Source: CAWCCP01 sp963701245
GTDB lineage: Bacteria > Patescibacteriota > Saccharimonadia > Saccharimonadales > UBA4665
Direction: 5' to 3'
Assembly (NCBI GenBank): GCA_963701245.1
Contig: OY969576.1
Coordinates: forward strand, 868,001 to 932,000
Length of the DNA: 64,000 bases
The position numbers and the translations under genes were made by a program. The notes beneath the pieces are model-generated. The model saw only the letters and a list, made by a program, of their open reading frames with translations. It did no database searches and was not told where the DNA came from. Of this stretch, positions 18,632-26,130 are shown piece after piece. Position 1 is the first letter of the stretch; the number at the start of each line of letters is the position of its first letter.

Positions 18632-18889
18632 CTAGTCTTTTGACCGGTTGAGTTCTGCCGTGGCTCTACCGAGCATCTTATACAGCTGCTCGTTCTCCTT
18701 ACGGAGCCGGTTATTTTCGAGGATGAGATTACGATCTTTGTCGACAATGCCACTCCGGAGCCAACGGTAGATGGCCTGGGTACTGACGCCAGTAGCTTGT
18801 GAAACGGTACTCACGGCTACGCCGTGATTCCGTATTTTGTCGAGTATCTCACTCTTGAGTTTCGGGTCAATGGGTATGCCGGTGGCCAT
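18632..18889 (-). CDS. IS3-family transposase orfA
   Basis: An 85-residue protein: a helix-turn-helix (GVAVSTVSQATGVSTQAIYR) followed by a leucine-zipper-like region (LILENNRLRKENEQLYKML). This is the usual OrfA layout, used for terminal repeat binding and dimerisation. The stop lies 4 bases downstream of an A AAA G heptamer-type slippery run at 18637-18641. Ribosomes slipping -1 there continue into orfB. Confidence 0.88.
   Translation of the reverse strand: MATGIPIDPKLKSEILDKIRNHGVAVSTVSQATGVSTQAIYRWLRSGIVDKDRNLILENNRLRKENEQLYKMLGRATAELNRSKD
18637..18641 (-). promoter_or_regulatory. Probable programmed -1 frameshift site of the IS3 element
   Basis: On the minus strand the orfA codons TCA AAA GAC TAG contain A AAA G. 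A -1 slip gives AAA AGA CTA GCC, which joins the orfB frame with no stop in between (RLAVLEVVDPGW...). This is the classical arrangement for producing the IS3 transposase fusion. Confidence 0.7.
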
Positions 18890-19074
18890 GTTGCAATGCT
18901 CCTTATTTGATTACATTGTACTGCCTTTTGAAAGAGACAGTGTGTGTATTTTAATGGGAGCGTGACAAATGAGCGTAATAGATAGAACTAGTAAGCTTTT
19001 CTACGTTTGTTGCAACTTATTAAGAATTATTTCTTCTATCGGAACTATGTAACTTGGAATCCGTACCGAGGGGT

Positions 19075-19911
19075 TCATTGTGTATCTTTCTCTCTCTTAA
19101 GCTTTGTAGGGTCGATATACCATCCGAACCCTTGCTCTGTTTTAGCGAGAATCATACCTCCGGCAGTCTCATTAAGCAGTAAGTATGCTGCCTCGAATAT
19201 GGTATCAAAGGCAAAGTCGAAAGCCTGACTGATGTACTGAGATTGTAACCACCACTTATCTCCAACTTTAATAACAGGCGGCCTTATCTCTCCACTGGAG
19301 ACATCGTGGTAAAAGCCTGACGTAAAGTCCATAAAGGATTGATTAGGATGTGTGAACTTATCACGGACATTGACCATATCCGTAAGTACGCCTTTACTTT
19401 CATCTATCCACGCAATTAAGCCTTTGTAGTTTTCTTTATCCGAATCAGACAGATTCCCTGTCAAGACGTTTATTATATTTTGTCCTGAATACTCAGTCTG
19501 GGAATCTTTTGGTCGTTTTTTACTCCAGCTTCTGATACTTTTCTGCTCGGTAACTAACCCAATGATTAGCGCAAACGAATCCAAAGCTGCCTTTAACTGA
19601 GTTAGCGTACCCTCTACCTCTACCGATAAATCCCAATAATAATGTTGTGTATTGTCAGACTTGATGATTTGCTTGAAATCTCGTTCTTTAATCTTAATAA
19701 CTCTACCAAAATTTCTGAGGTGCGAGTTTGCTTTAATTAGGCATATAGCGGTACTAATCCATGACTGATATACGCGTCCCGCAATATCGACTCCTACCTT
19801 AAACTCCACTTGCTTACGTGACATGTCATTACCGACATAGATACCCATAAACTCATCGCTGATGCGATCGTCATTTTTATCACCTCGCTCGGTTATTTGG
19901 CTTAGTACCAT
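19075..19911 (-). CDS. Hypothetical protein, HEPN-like
   Basis: A 278-residue soluble protein without signal peptide. Its middle contains an alpha-helical stretch with VNVRDKFTHPNQSF, an R-x4-H motif of the sort found in HEPN domains. Many HEPN proteins are RNases of toxin-antitoxin or defence systems, but the motif is short and the assignment rests on it alone. The first ~100 residues hold a predicted beta-rich segment. It sits between two insertion sequences, next to a broken HAD gene. Confidence 0.5.
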   Translation of the reverse strand: MVLSQITERGDKNDDRISDEFMGIYVGNDMSRKQVEFKVGVDIAGRVYQSWISTAICLIKANSHLRNFGRVIKIKERDFKQIIKSDNTQHYYWDLSVEVEGTLTQLKAALDSFALIIGLVTEQKSIRSWSKKRPKDSQTEYSGQNIINVLTGNLSDSDKENYKGLIAWIDESKGVLTDMVNVRDKFTHPNQSFMDFTSGFYHDVSSGEIRPPVIKVGDKWWLQSQYISQAFDFAFDTIFEAAYLLLNETAGGMILAKTEQGFGWYIDPTKLKREKDTQ

Positions 19912-19934
19912 GCTGATATTATAGGCCTGGAACT

Positions 19935-20398
19935 ATGGCACGAGATATGGAATACATCCGAGATGTTAACCAACTTAAAGATGATGCTATCTCTGACCTA
20001 GAAGAATTGCTTGTTTTTGCTAAAAAGCTACTAACAGCAGCTAACTTCAATCATTACATTAAGGCGAAGATGGTTTGTATACGACTTCTAAGTTCGACTG
20101 TTACTGGCTAACTACTCACTGCTGGCGAGGAGAAAACAGAACCATCGAAGTTCTCTCGCCATATCTGAAAGCTGAAACTATTGCTTTACTTGAAAAGGTC
20201 AAGCCAACTGATTGGGGAGAGATGAAGACAGATGCTATTGATTTCAGCCAGCCATTCATCTGGTTTGATGATGACTTATGGCCGGAGGGACAAGAGGCAC
20301 TTGAGAAAAATAACGCCTTGAAATCGTTTAGGATGATTAATCTGATGAAAAATCCGAATCAACTCAAAGAATATATCGATCACAATAACTTAGAGTAA
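19935..20398 (+). pseudogene. HAD-like hydrolase remnant
   Basis: The frame from about 20063 to 20398 encodes a C-terminal block (FDCYWLTTHCWRGEN...LLEKVKPTDWG...FIWFDDDLWPEG) typical of small HAD-like proteins annotated from actinobacteria and CPR, in which an Asp-rich strand closes the active site. The motif I half is missing: an in-frame TAA sits at 20060. The preceding 58-codon frame from ATG 19935 is in another phase and shows no HAD motif. I read the region as a truncated gene fused to unrelated sequence. Confidence 0.55.
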
Positions 20399-20409
20399 CG
20401 AATTGAAAA

Positions 20410-20427
20410 CCGAGCCCGAAGGCTCGG
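20410..20427 (+). terminator. Hairpin after the HAD remnant
   Basis: CCGAGCC and GGCTCGG pair around a CGAA loop 12 bp after the stop codon. There is no following T-run, so termination would be weak. Confidence 0.5.
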
Positions 20428-20520
20428 CTATGCTCTAACTCTTTGTTTGACTTTATTATACCGCTAATAACCTGAATCCCGTTAGGCCAGAACAGATAAG
20501 CCAGCACTTTGTCGACAGAA

Positions 20521-20546
20521 AAAGAGCCACGCTAGTGGCTCTTTTT
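20521..20546 (+). terminator. Insulating terminator inside the IS982 left end
   Basis: AAAGAGCCAC and GTGGCTCTTT form a 10-bp perfect stem with a GCTA loop, followed by further Ts. Its place between the left end and the transposase start suggests it blocks read-through transcription from outside, a known way of limiting transposition. Confidence 0.75.
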
Positions 20547-20597
20547 GGTATGGTGAAGATGCTTTTCACTAACACCAAAAACAAAAAGGAGTTCTTA

Positions 20598-21524
20598 ATG
20601 CAGTTTTCTTCACTCACCAATGAGGATAGTACCACGATCTTGGTAGGCTTGTACGACGTTGTCTACGACTTCCACCAAGCCCTGCTCCGGAAGTTACCAC
20701 CGTCATTGCCAAGCCCAAATCAGGCGCATCCCCCAACCAAGAAGACAAAATTGCCATTGGTTATGCTCGTAACACTCATCCTCTTCAAGTTTTTTGTTGG
20801 ACACAAGAGTTGGAAGGACTACTATCGCTATCTCAAGTCTCACCACCATGGGGTTACGGTGGGCAACTTGCCCACCTACCGAAACTTCATGGTCAGCATG
20901 CACAAACTGGCCGGATACGCTCTGGTGTTCCTTGAGACAATACGGAAGTATTGCAAGCAAGGTGTTACCCTCCAATTTGCAGATGCTACCGCACTACCGG
21001 TTTGCAGGATTAAGCGGGAGTTCACCCACAAAGTAGCCAAAGGCCTGGCAGCCAAGAGCAAAGGTACCATGGGATGGTACTACGGATTCAAACTTCACTT
21101 GGTTTGTGACGTCCATGGACAAATTCTAGCCTGGCGGATTACCACGGCTACGGTCGACGACCGTAAGGGGCTAGCTTTAGTCTGGAAAGAGTTAACGGGC
21201 ATGGTTGTAGCAGACGCTGGCTATCTCGGGAGTAATTGGCAAGCGGCGGCGGCTGATTTGCATTTGGTTCTGCTCACCGGAGTGAAGAAGATTATGAAGA
21301 AACTAATGACCAGATGGCAGTACTTCTTGCTGAAAGCTAGGCAGCGTGTCGAGACCACTTTCTCGGTCATTAAGTTCCGACTCGGCATGGACACAACACT
21401 ACCGCGTTCTGTCATGGGCTTTTTTGCGCATTACATCTGGTGTTTGCTGGCCTACCAGCTGAGGCGGATGGGACAGCTAGAAGTTATGGCGAAACAGGCA
21501 GTGTTAACAGAGGGAGTTGCCTAA
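20598..21524 (+). CDS. IS982-family transposase
   Basis: I choose ATG 20598 because AAAAGGAG lies 7-8 bp upstream; the upstream in-frame extension runs through the terminator. The ~308-residue product has the IS982/DUF4372-like order: an N-terminal helical region (HKSWKDYYRYLKSH), a catalytic D at LQFADATALPVCR, a second D at VVADAGYLG, and E in RQRVETTFSVIKFR. The motif GWYYGFKLHLVCD is typical of the family. Length is normal and no defect is visible. Confidence 0.9.
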   Translation: MQFSSLTNEDSTTILVGLYDVVYDFHQALLRKLPPSLPSPNQAHPPTKKTKLPLVMLVTLILFKFFVGHKSWKDYYRYLKSHHHGVTVGNLPTYRNFMVSMHKLAGYALVFLETIRKYCKQGVTLQFADATALPVCRIKREFTHKVAKGLAAKSKGTMGWYYGFKLHLVCDVHGQILAWRITTATVDDRKGLALVWKELTGMVVADAGYLGSNWQAAAADLHLVLLTGVKKIMKKLMTRWQYFLLKARQRVETTFSVIKFRLGMDTTLPRSVMGFFAHYIWCLLAYQLRRMGQLEVMAKQAVLTEGVA

Positions 21525-21544
21525 CGGGATACGGGTTAATACAT

Positions 21545-21628
21545 GTATAAATAATTCGAGCGCAAGCGCAAATAATAAGAATAAAAAAGAAAAGAAGAAC
21601 TAATAACTAAATAATAAAATCTCTACAT
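21545..21628 (-). repeat. Conserved 3' flank of DGR target gene 1, with GC hairpin
   Basis: Directly after VR1 (minus-strand sense) comes a stop codon and an AT-rich tract, then GCGC-TT-GCGC at 21560-21569. The same tract follows VR2 at 26918-26998 with only small differences. Many DGRs carry a hairpin just after the initiation-of-mutagenic-homing site; this may be its equivalent. Confidence 0.6.
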
Positions 21629-22600
21629 CACTGCGAGGCGAACCCGCACACTGCCAAACTGGTCGTCAGCCCAGTACAAGCGCGACCCGACCCGGCTGCC
21701 GCCCCAGTAGCCGTTCGGCACGTGCGGATCGCCACTAACTTCCACACGGTTTGCTAGCATCCAAGAATAGTCTTGGCTTGAAAGTTTGGTGGGGCCTTCT
21801 TGTAAAGTCAAACCAAGCCACTCAAAAATACCCATATCATCAACTGCTTGGCCTGCGACCTCAAAGTGGCCCGTACCATTATTAGTCATGGCATCAGGAC
21901 TACGTTGCTCATCTGAGCCCTCTACAATACGCTTTAAGCCTGCTTGATCACTGGTTTGGGTGAGAATTACACCCCATGGGCCGTCCTGCTCGATCTTGCG
22001 GGCTAGATAGTCGCTAGGAGTGCGTAGCTGGCTTGGATTGCCAGCATCTCGGTACAGTGGCTGATCGCCTGTAATAATTGCCAGTAAATCGTCATTAATG
22101 TAGTCACCGTTCTGTATGCCCTGAATGACACGCATGCGGTTAACCCAGTCGCCAAGATTAGCCCGATTATCACTAATCGCCTGCCACGGCATGACCAGTA
22201 GGCGCATAGTCTCACCGACGTTCAGGCCTTCCGGTGTAGTTTCACCACTAGCAATAAGAGTCTGTTTAGCCTCATGCAAACGAGTAAGTGTAGGGGCAAG
22301 GTTGGGGTTGGTTTGTAGTAGCTCATCTACGTTATTGGGCACTGTCAAACCGAGTACGCCTTCATAGCGTTGCCATGCCCCTAACGCCCCATCTGCAAAG
22401 TTATTGTTGAGTTCAGCGCTTGCCCAACTCTGCACTTCGGGACTTAATCCCTCCGCACCGTTACCGTTAGGAGTAAGTAGCTGGTTAGCTGCACTCGGGC
22501 CCATTGCAATGCGGGTTAGTGAAGTTCTTGCTTCATCACTAAGACCACCCCATGGAGAGGGCGGTTCTGCTTCAGGTAGTGGATAGCGGAAAGTGGTCAT
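21623..22600 (-). CDS. DGR target protein 1 (variable C-terminal domain)
   Basis: A 325-residue soluble protein ending in the DGR variable repeat. Residues 1-51 are encoded by DNA identical to the first 152 bp of the paralogue at 25979. The middle (about 55-285) is diverged from it. The last ~37 residues hold the variable positions in a fixed W...YWAD.Q...VRVRLAVM framework, which fits a C-type-lectin/FGE-like ligand-binding fold. Here the variable codons read Y, G, G, R, G, R, Y, D, F, G, S at template Asn/Asp/Gln/Lys/Asn positions. There is no signal peptide, so it probably acts inside the cell with the MoxR and vWA partners. Its start lies 9 bp after the MoxR stop. Confidence 0.88.
   Translation of the reverse strand: MTTFRYPLPEAEPPSPWGGLSDEARTSLTRIAMGPSAANQLLTPNGNGAEGLSPEVQSWASAELNNNFADGALGAWQRYEGVLGLTVPNNVDELLQTNPNLAPTLTRLHEAKQTLIASGETTPEGLNVGETMRLLVMPWQAISDNRANLGDWVNRMRVIQGIQNGDYINDDLLAIITGDQPLYRDAGNPSQLRTPSDYLARKIEQDGPWGVILTQTSDQAGLKRIVEGSDEQRSPDAMTNNGTGHFEVAGQAVDDMGIFEWLGLTLQEGPTKLSSQDYSWMLANRVEVSGDPHVPNGYWGGSRVGSRLYWADDQFGSVRVRLAVM
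21629..21738 (-). repeat. DGR variable repeat 1 (VR1)
   Basis: A 110-bp sequence collinear with the template repeat at 27280-27389. By eye I count 15 substitutions, all where the template has A, and none at C, G or T. The last 21 bases (GTGCGGGTTCGCCTCGCAGTG is shared by TR and both VRs up to its final G) are invariant and would be the homing initiation site. Confidence 0.93.
22449..22600. repeat. Inverted 152-bp identical 5' module, copy 1
   Basis: The first 152 bases of target gene 1 are identical to the first 152 bases of target gene 2 (25979-26130) in opposite orientation. Identity begins exactly at the ATG and stops abruptly within codon 51. Upstream sequences are unrelated. Such a sharp block between otherwise diverged paralogues points to gene conversion. 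Confidence 0.9.
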
Positions 22601-22609
22601 GTATTAATA

Positions 22610-24046
22610 TTACCTTTGCAGTAATCTTAACGCTTGTCTAGCATATGCCTGGTTTCCAGTGCTTCCGGCTTGATCAAGCCCGGTGATAACACGTCCCATT
22701 TCGCTTTCAAGTGTCATGCCTGGCTTATTGCCAGCAGCACAGCGTCCAATAGTATCAGCTAGGGCACGAGGTGTAATACAGTCTGTCATTACTGGCTCAT
22801 CATCAAGAAATGTACTTGTCGATTGACCCGTATTTAGGTTTGCGACACGAGCATTGCGTGCCGGCACACTGTACAGGTGCTGGGTGACATGAGCTAAACG
22901 GACAAGTCGTTCTACGTCAGCAGCATCCGTATGACGACTTAATACACCTTGTTCATCTACAGCAGCCGCTAAAGCCAAGCGCATGAGTGAACGAGGGACT
23001 TCTGAGATAGGGTTTCGAGTCTCGCTATCAGGGTAATGTAACTGGAGTACGTCATAGCGGTCACGGAAAGCTGGGTCTAGTACGTTACGGTGTTGGTAGC
23101 GAGCAGAAGCTTCATTGGCAGTTGCAAAAACTACAAAGCCCGGCTGAATTTCAATGCTATTCCCGCCATTTTCCTGTAGCATAACCCTTTGTCCTGGGCG
23201 GCGAAGCAAGATATCTTGAAGTCGCATGAATACTGATTGATCACCAACGTTTACTTCGTCAAGAATTACTGGCCGACCTTCTCGCATAGCCTGAACCAAC
23301 TTACCTTCTTTGAAGGCGAATACCCTTGTGTCTTTATCTTGTTCCATTTGACCAATAAACTCGTTGCTCATCATGTCGCCGTGGCCAGATATAATCACAG
23401 GCTCTCTTTCGGGATCCCACAAATTTGCGACAAATTTAGCAGCCTGTGTTTTGGCAATACCTTTATCACCTACTAAGAGGGTTGGCTTGCTATCTATAAG
23501 GTTGCCGACCAAGCGGTCAACAACGGTAGTCATCTGCTCATCAAACAATAACCCATGTTCTTCTAGGTTTGAATGGTCAGAGGCAGCTTGGGCACGCAGG
23601 ACTGACTCAGGTGAAGCGTTGGCAGCTCGTTCGTGTATTGCGACATCGGTCTGGGCAAGTTTTCCTTGATAAAAGCCCAGTTCAGTATCCGTAAATTTAC
23701 GACTATCGCGAGTTGCACCTAGCATTCCTTGCCATAGGTTAAGCCGAGCTGAGAATGCTTCTTTATAGCCTGTTATAAGTTCAGTTACTGCCTCACGTTC
23801 AGGATCATTTTGGGTTCGCTCAATCAATACGCCGCAGAGAGCACCGCCGAGATTATTAACGAGTTCAGTGTTTTGGATAGCTTCTTCGGCTGGTTTGGGG
23901 TCAAAAACAACGCCATCTGCTTCTACAGTAAACATAGCCGGTACATTACAGCCAGCTTGGTCAATTTCAACCGCTACGCCTTGAGAGCGGAGCGCTTCAC
24001 AATATTGTCGACAGGCGTTGCTGCCAGCGCATTCCAAAACGTTCAT
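22610..24046 (-). CDS. MoxR-type AAA+ ATPase
   Basis: A 478-residue protein. The first ~150 residues are a family-specific N-terminal region. The AAA+ core follows with Walker A GDKGIAKT near residue 190, Walker B VILDEVN near residue 260, and sensor 1 VVFATANEAS near residue 300. The C-terminal helical part is MoxR-like. MoxR ATPases work with vWA-domain proteins as chaperones or activators; here the vWA gene is divergent, 55 bp away. The downstream gene, 9 bp on, is the DGR target. In known MoxR-vWA conflict systems the variable protein acts as the recognition or effector component; applying that here is inference. Confidence 0.9.
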   Translation of the reverse strand: MNVLECAGSNACRQYCEALRSQGVAVEIDQAGCNVPAMFTVEADGVVFDPKPAEEAIQNTELVNNLGGALCGVLIERTQNDPEREAVTELITGYKEAFSARLNLWQGMLGATRDSRKFTDTELGFYQGKLAQTDVAIHERAANASPESVLRAQAASDHSNLEEHGLLFDEQMTTVVDRLVGNLIDSKPTLLVGDKGIAKTQAAKFVANLWDPEREPVIISGHGDMMSNEFIGQMEQDKDTRVFAFKEGKLVQAMREGRPVILDEVNVGDQSVFMRLQDILLRRPGQRVMLQENGGNSIEIQPGFVVFATANEASARYQHRNVLDPAFRDRYDVLQLHYPDSETRNPISEVPRSLMRLALAAAVDEQGVLSRHTDAADVERLVRLAHVTQHLYSVPARNARVANLNTGQSTSTFLDDEPVMTDCITPRALADTIGRCAAGNKPGMTLESEMGRVITGLDQAGSTGNQAYARQALRLLQR

Positions 24047-24049
24047 AAC

Positions 24050-24084
24050 TTTACAAGTCTACCATTTTATGTTAAGATTGTCAA
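24050..24084. promoter_or_regulatory. Overlapping divergent promoters of the MoxR and vWA genes
   Basis: For the minus strand, TTGACA (24079-24084) and TAGACT (24056-24061) are 17 bp apart. Transcription would start within a few bases of the MoxR ATG, giving a near-leaderless message. For the plus strand, TTTACA (24050-24055) and TAAGAT (24073-24078) are also 17 bp apart. The two promoters interleave, so expression of the two arms is probably linked. Confidence 0.5.
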
Positions 24085-24101
24085 TGATTTGGAGCATAAT
24101 A

Positions 24102-25979
24102 GTGTCAAGCGCAGAATTTGAATCAATTCAACCATCCTGGGATCAACACGAGCTGGAACAAGGCGTTCATCAGCTCGGTCTATTATATGGTATCAGCGGC
24201 CTAGAAGTCGTAGTTGCTCCAGGAGAAGGTACAAGCTGCGCCAAGCTAGATAGAGGTTTGCAAGTTACTATTGATCCACAACAAGTTATAGAGGGCGATG
24301 GGCACGGCATGGACAGCCCCGAGCACGGTTCAACCTCACCAGAAATAAATGCTTTATTTATGACGGCACACGAGCTTGGGCATGCAAAAGATTATCTAGA
24401 TCCAGCTTGGCGACCTCCTGTGACAAATAATAAGTCACGTGCGTTTTTTGACTGCCTCATTGATGATACGGTTATAGACAAGAGGAGCCGCCGGATACCA
24501 TTGTTTGACGCGAATGCAGACGCTGTATATGCCCACCAAATTCCCAGTGATCTGCGTGAATTGCCTAAACACGTGCAGCTAATGTATGGGATCCGCATCA
24601 ATAAAGTTATGAAAAATCCGCGGTTAGAAATGGATCCAGCAGTACAGGATATTCTTACTGGCTTGAGTGGTTATGAAAAGGATGCGAATGTTTTTGATAT
24701 TCCGGCTGTTCTTACTGACCCACGCACTTCACTTACAGAACGTCGCCGGATTGCCGACACGTTTATTTTGCCTCACTACGAAGCCCTTCTAGAGCAGGAC
24801 AAACAGGAACAGCAAGGCGATCAGGGTGAATCCTCAGAGGCCGGAGATGGTGACTTTGAAACAGTTTATGATCAATACGAACAAACCGTACATAGCCACC
24901 GTCACGAAGATAGTGACGGTGATGGCCAAAGCCAACAGCCAGGACAGGGCGAATCTTCCGGACAGCCTTCAGACTCCCAAGATCTTGCCGAGCAAATGGT
25001 TGAGGCTCTCAAACAAGCTGCCGAAGAACAGAAGGCTGAAAATGCATCTAAAGCAAAGGCTCGGGCGAGTTCTGGAGAAGGTGATCCTAGCGGAGATAAG
25101 CAACGAGAGGCCGGATTAGCCGAGCTTGCAGGAACGGTTGCTGCTGAAATGAACTTGAGTCAAGGAGATGCAGAAAGTTATGTGCATTCGCTGGATACCT
25201 GGACACCCACGATTAAGGAAGTGGCTAATGTGTTTATGAAACTGGCAGCTCCAGCAAACATCATAAAAAGTCCTCGTTACATTCGAGGTGCACACACAGA
25301 AGGCATACGTCTTCACCCTCGTACAATGGCAAGCGTTGCCTTACAGCTTGCTACTGATCAGGAACAAGCAATTTGGCAGCCTATTGAGCAAAAAGCCCAT
25401 CGTCAGGAAGTTACCTTCGGTGGTCTTGATGTACACCTATTGGTAGATGTTAGTGGCTCTATGGCAGGAGTAAAAGCCCAGTGTGCGGCTGATACTGCTC
25501 TGTGTCTCATCGAAGGCCTACAGCTTGCCCGGCACAAAGTCAGTCGAGAAGCTGGCCAAGCTCATCAGCCAGATGTTCGTACTCAAATAATTGCTTTCGG
25601 ATCTGGTACGGAAGTATTGAGCCCTCTGTCTTATGCGCCTACCGGCCAGCAAAAGGGTAAGACTTACGTTAATCTGCTGCAACCTAATAGTAGGTCTACG
25701 CTTGTAAATGGCGCACTCGAGAATGTTAAACAGGCCGCTAGTATCAAGCCGAAGCGTGACGTTATTGCGATAATTGTAAGTGATGGACATTTTGGCGATC
25801 ACGACCTTGCTGCAAAGTCAGTGGCCAACATGCCGAAATCCGCATACGTAGCACATTTGGTTATTGGCAGTGGCGCTCAAGAGTTTATTAGCGATAACCA
25901 CGAAGTAATCGGAAATCCCAGCGCCTTGCCTGGTAAATTGCATGGAGTTCTTGCAGAATATATTAGGAGAAGCCAATAA
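24102..25979 (+). CDS. Zincin-motif and vWA-domain protein, partner of MoxR ATPase
   Basis: I choose GTG 24102, since GGAG lies 7 bp upstream; an in-frame ATG at 24084 and a longer extension overlap the promoter region. The ~625-residue product has an HELGH motif (TAHELGHAKDYL) near residue 90, as in metallopeptidases or zincin-like folds. A low-complexity Gln/Glu/Ser-rich linker occupies about residues 230-340. The C-terminal vWA domain has a MIDAS motif DVSGSM near residue 449. The layout resembles CobT-like/vWA partners of AAA ATPases. The stop codon overlaps the ATG of the downstream DGR target by one base, implying coupled translation. Confidence 0.85.
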   Translation: MSSAEFESIQPSWDQHELEQGVHQLGLLYGISGLEVVVAPGEGTSCAKLDRGLQVTIDPQQVIEGDGHGMDSPEHGSTSPEINALFMTAHELGHAKDYLDPAWRPPVTNNKSRAFFDCLIDDTVIDKRSRRIPLFDANADAVYAHQIPSDLRELPKHVQLMYGIRINKVMKNPRLEMDPAVQDILTGLSGYEKDANVFDIPAVLTDPRTSLTERRRIADTFILPHYEALLEQDKQEQQGDQGESSEAGDGDFETVYDQYEQTVHSHRHEDSDGDGQSQQPGQGESSGQPSDSQDLAEQMVEALKQAAEEQKAENASKAKARASSGEGDPSGDKQREAGLAELAGTVAAEMNLSQGDAESYVHSLDTWTPTIKEVANVFMKLAAPANIIKSPRYIRGAHTEGIRLHPRTMASVALQLATDQEQAIWQPIEQKAHRQEVTFGGLDVHLLVDVSGSMAGVKAQCAADTALCLIEGLQLARHKVSREAGQAHQPDVRTQIIAFGSGTEVLSPLSYAPTGQQKGKTYVNLLQPNSRSTLVNGALENVKQAASIKPKRDVIAIIVSDGHFGDHDLAAKSVANMPKSAYVAHLVIGSGAQEFISDNHEVIGNPSALPGKLHGVLAEYIRRSQ

Positions 25980-26130
25980 TGACCACTTTCCGCTATCCAC
26001 TACCTGAAGCAGAACCGCCCTCTCCATGGGGTGGTCTTAGTGATGAAGCAAGAACTTCACTAACCCGCATTGCAATGGGCCCGAGTGCAGCTAACCAGCT
26101 ACTTACTCCTAACGGTAACGGTGCGGAGGG
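25979..26130. repeat. Inverted 152-bp identical 5' module, copy 2
   Basis: Mirror copy of 22449-22600. The encoded 51-residue segment (MTTFRYPLPEAEPPSPW...) may be the part recognised by the shared MoxR/vWA machinery, since it is the only N-terminal part kept identical. That reading is inference. Confidence 0.9.

Larger units (their letters stand above)
17731..18967 (-). mobile_element. IS3-family insertion sequence, complete
   Basis: A 1,237-bp element with 38-bp imperfect terminal inverted repeats at 17731-17768 and 18930-18967. Both ends begin TGTCA (left TGTCAAGCTACC, right TGTCACGCTCCC) and share the inner CTGTCTCTTTC. It carries orfA and orfB on the minus strand with a frameshift signal between them. 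No 3-4 bp direct repeat is visible at the flanks, so either the target duplication has decayed or the element moved by recombination. Both genes look intact, so it may be active. Confidence 0.9.
20470..21536 (+). mobile_element. IS982-family insertion sequence, complete, with target duplication
   Basis: A 1,067-bp element. The left end reads ACCTGAATCCCGTTAGGC and the right end is its inverse with two mismatches. The 5-bp TAATA occurs directly outside both ends (20465-20469 and 21537-21541), consistent with a target-site duplication. One transposase gene fills the interior. A strong hairpin terminator sits just inside the left end, upstream of the gene. Confidence 0.88.

Noticed and set aside
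20410..20546. Two neighbouring hairpins considered as a small RNA or attachment site
   Set aside because: The first is a weak terminator outside the IS and the second lies within the IS982 left end; the IS boundary between them explains both.
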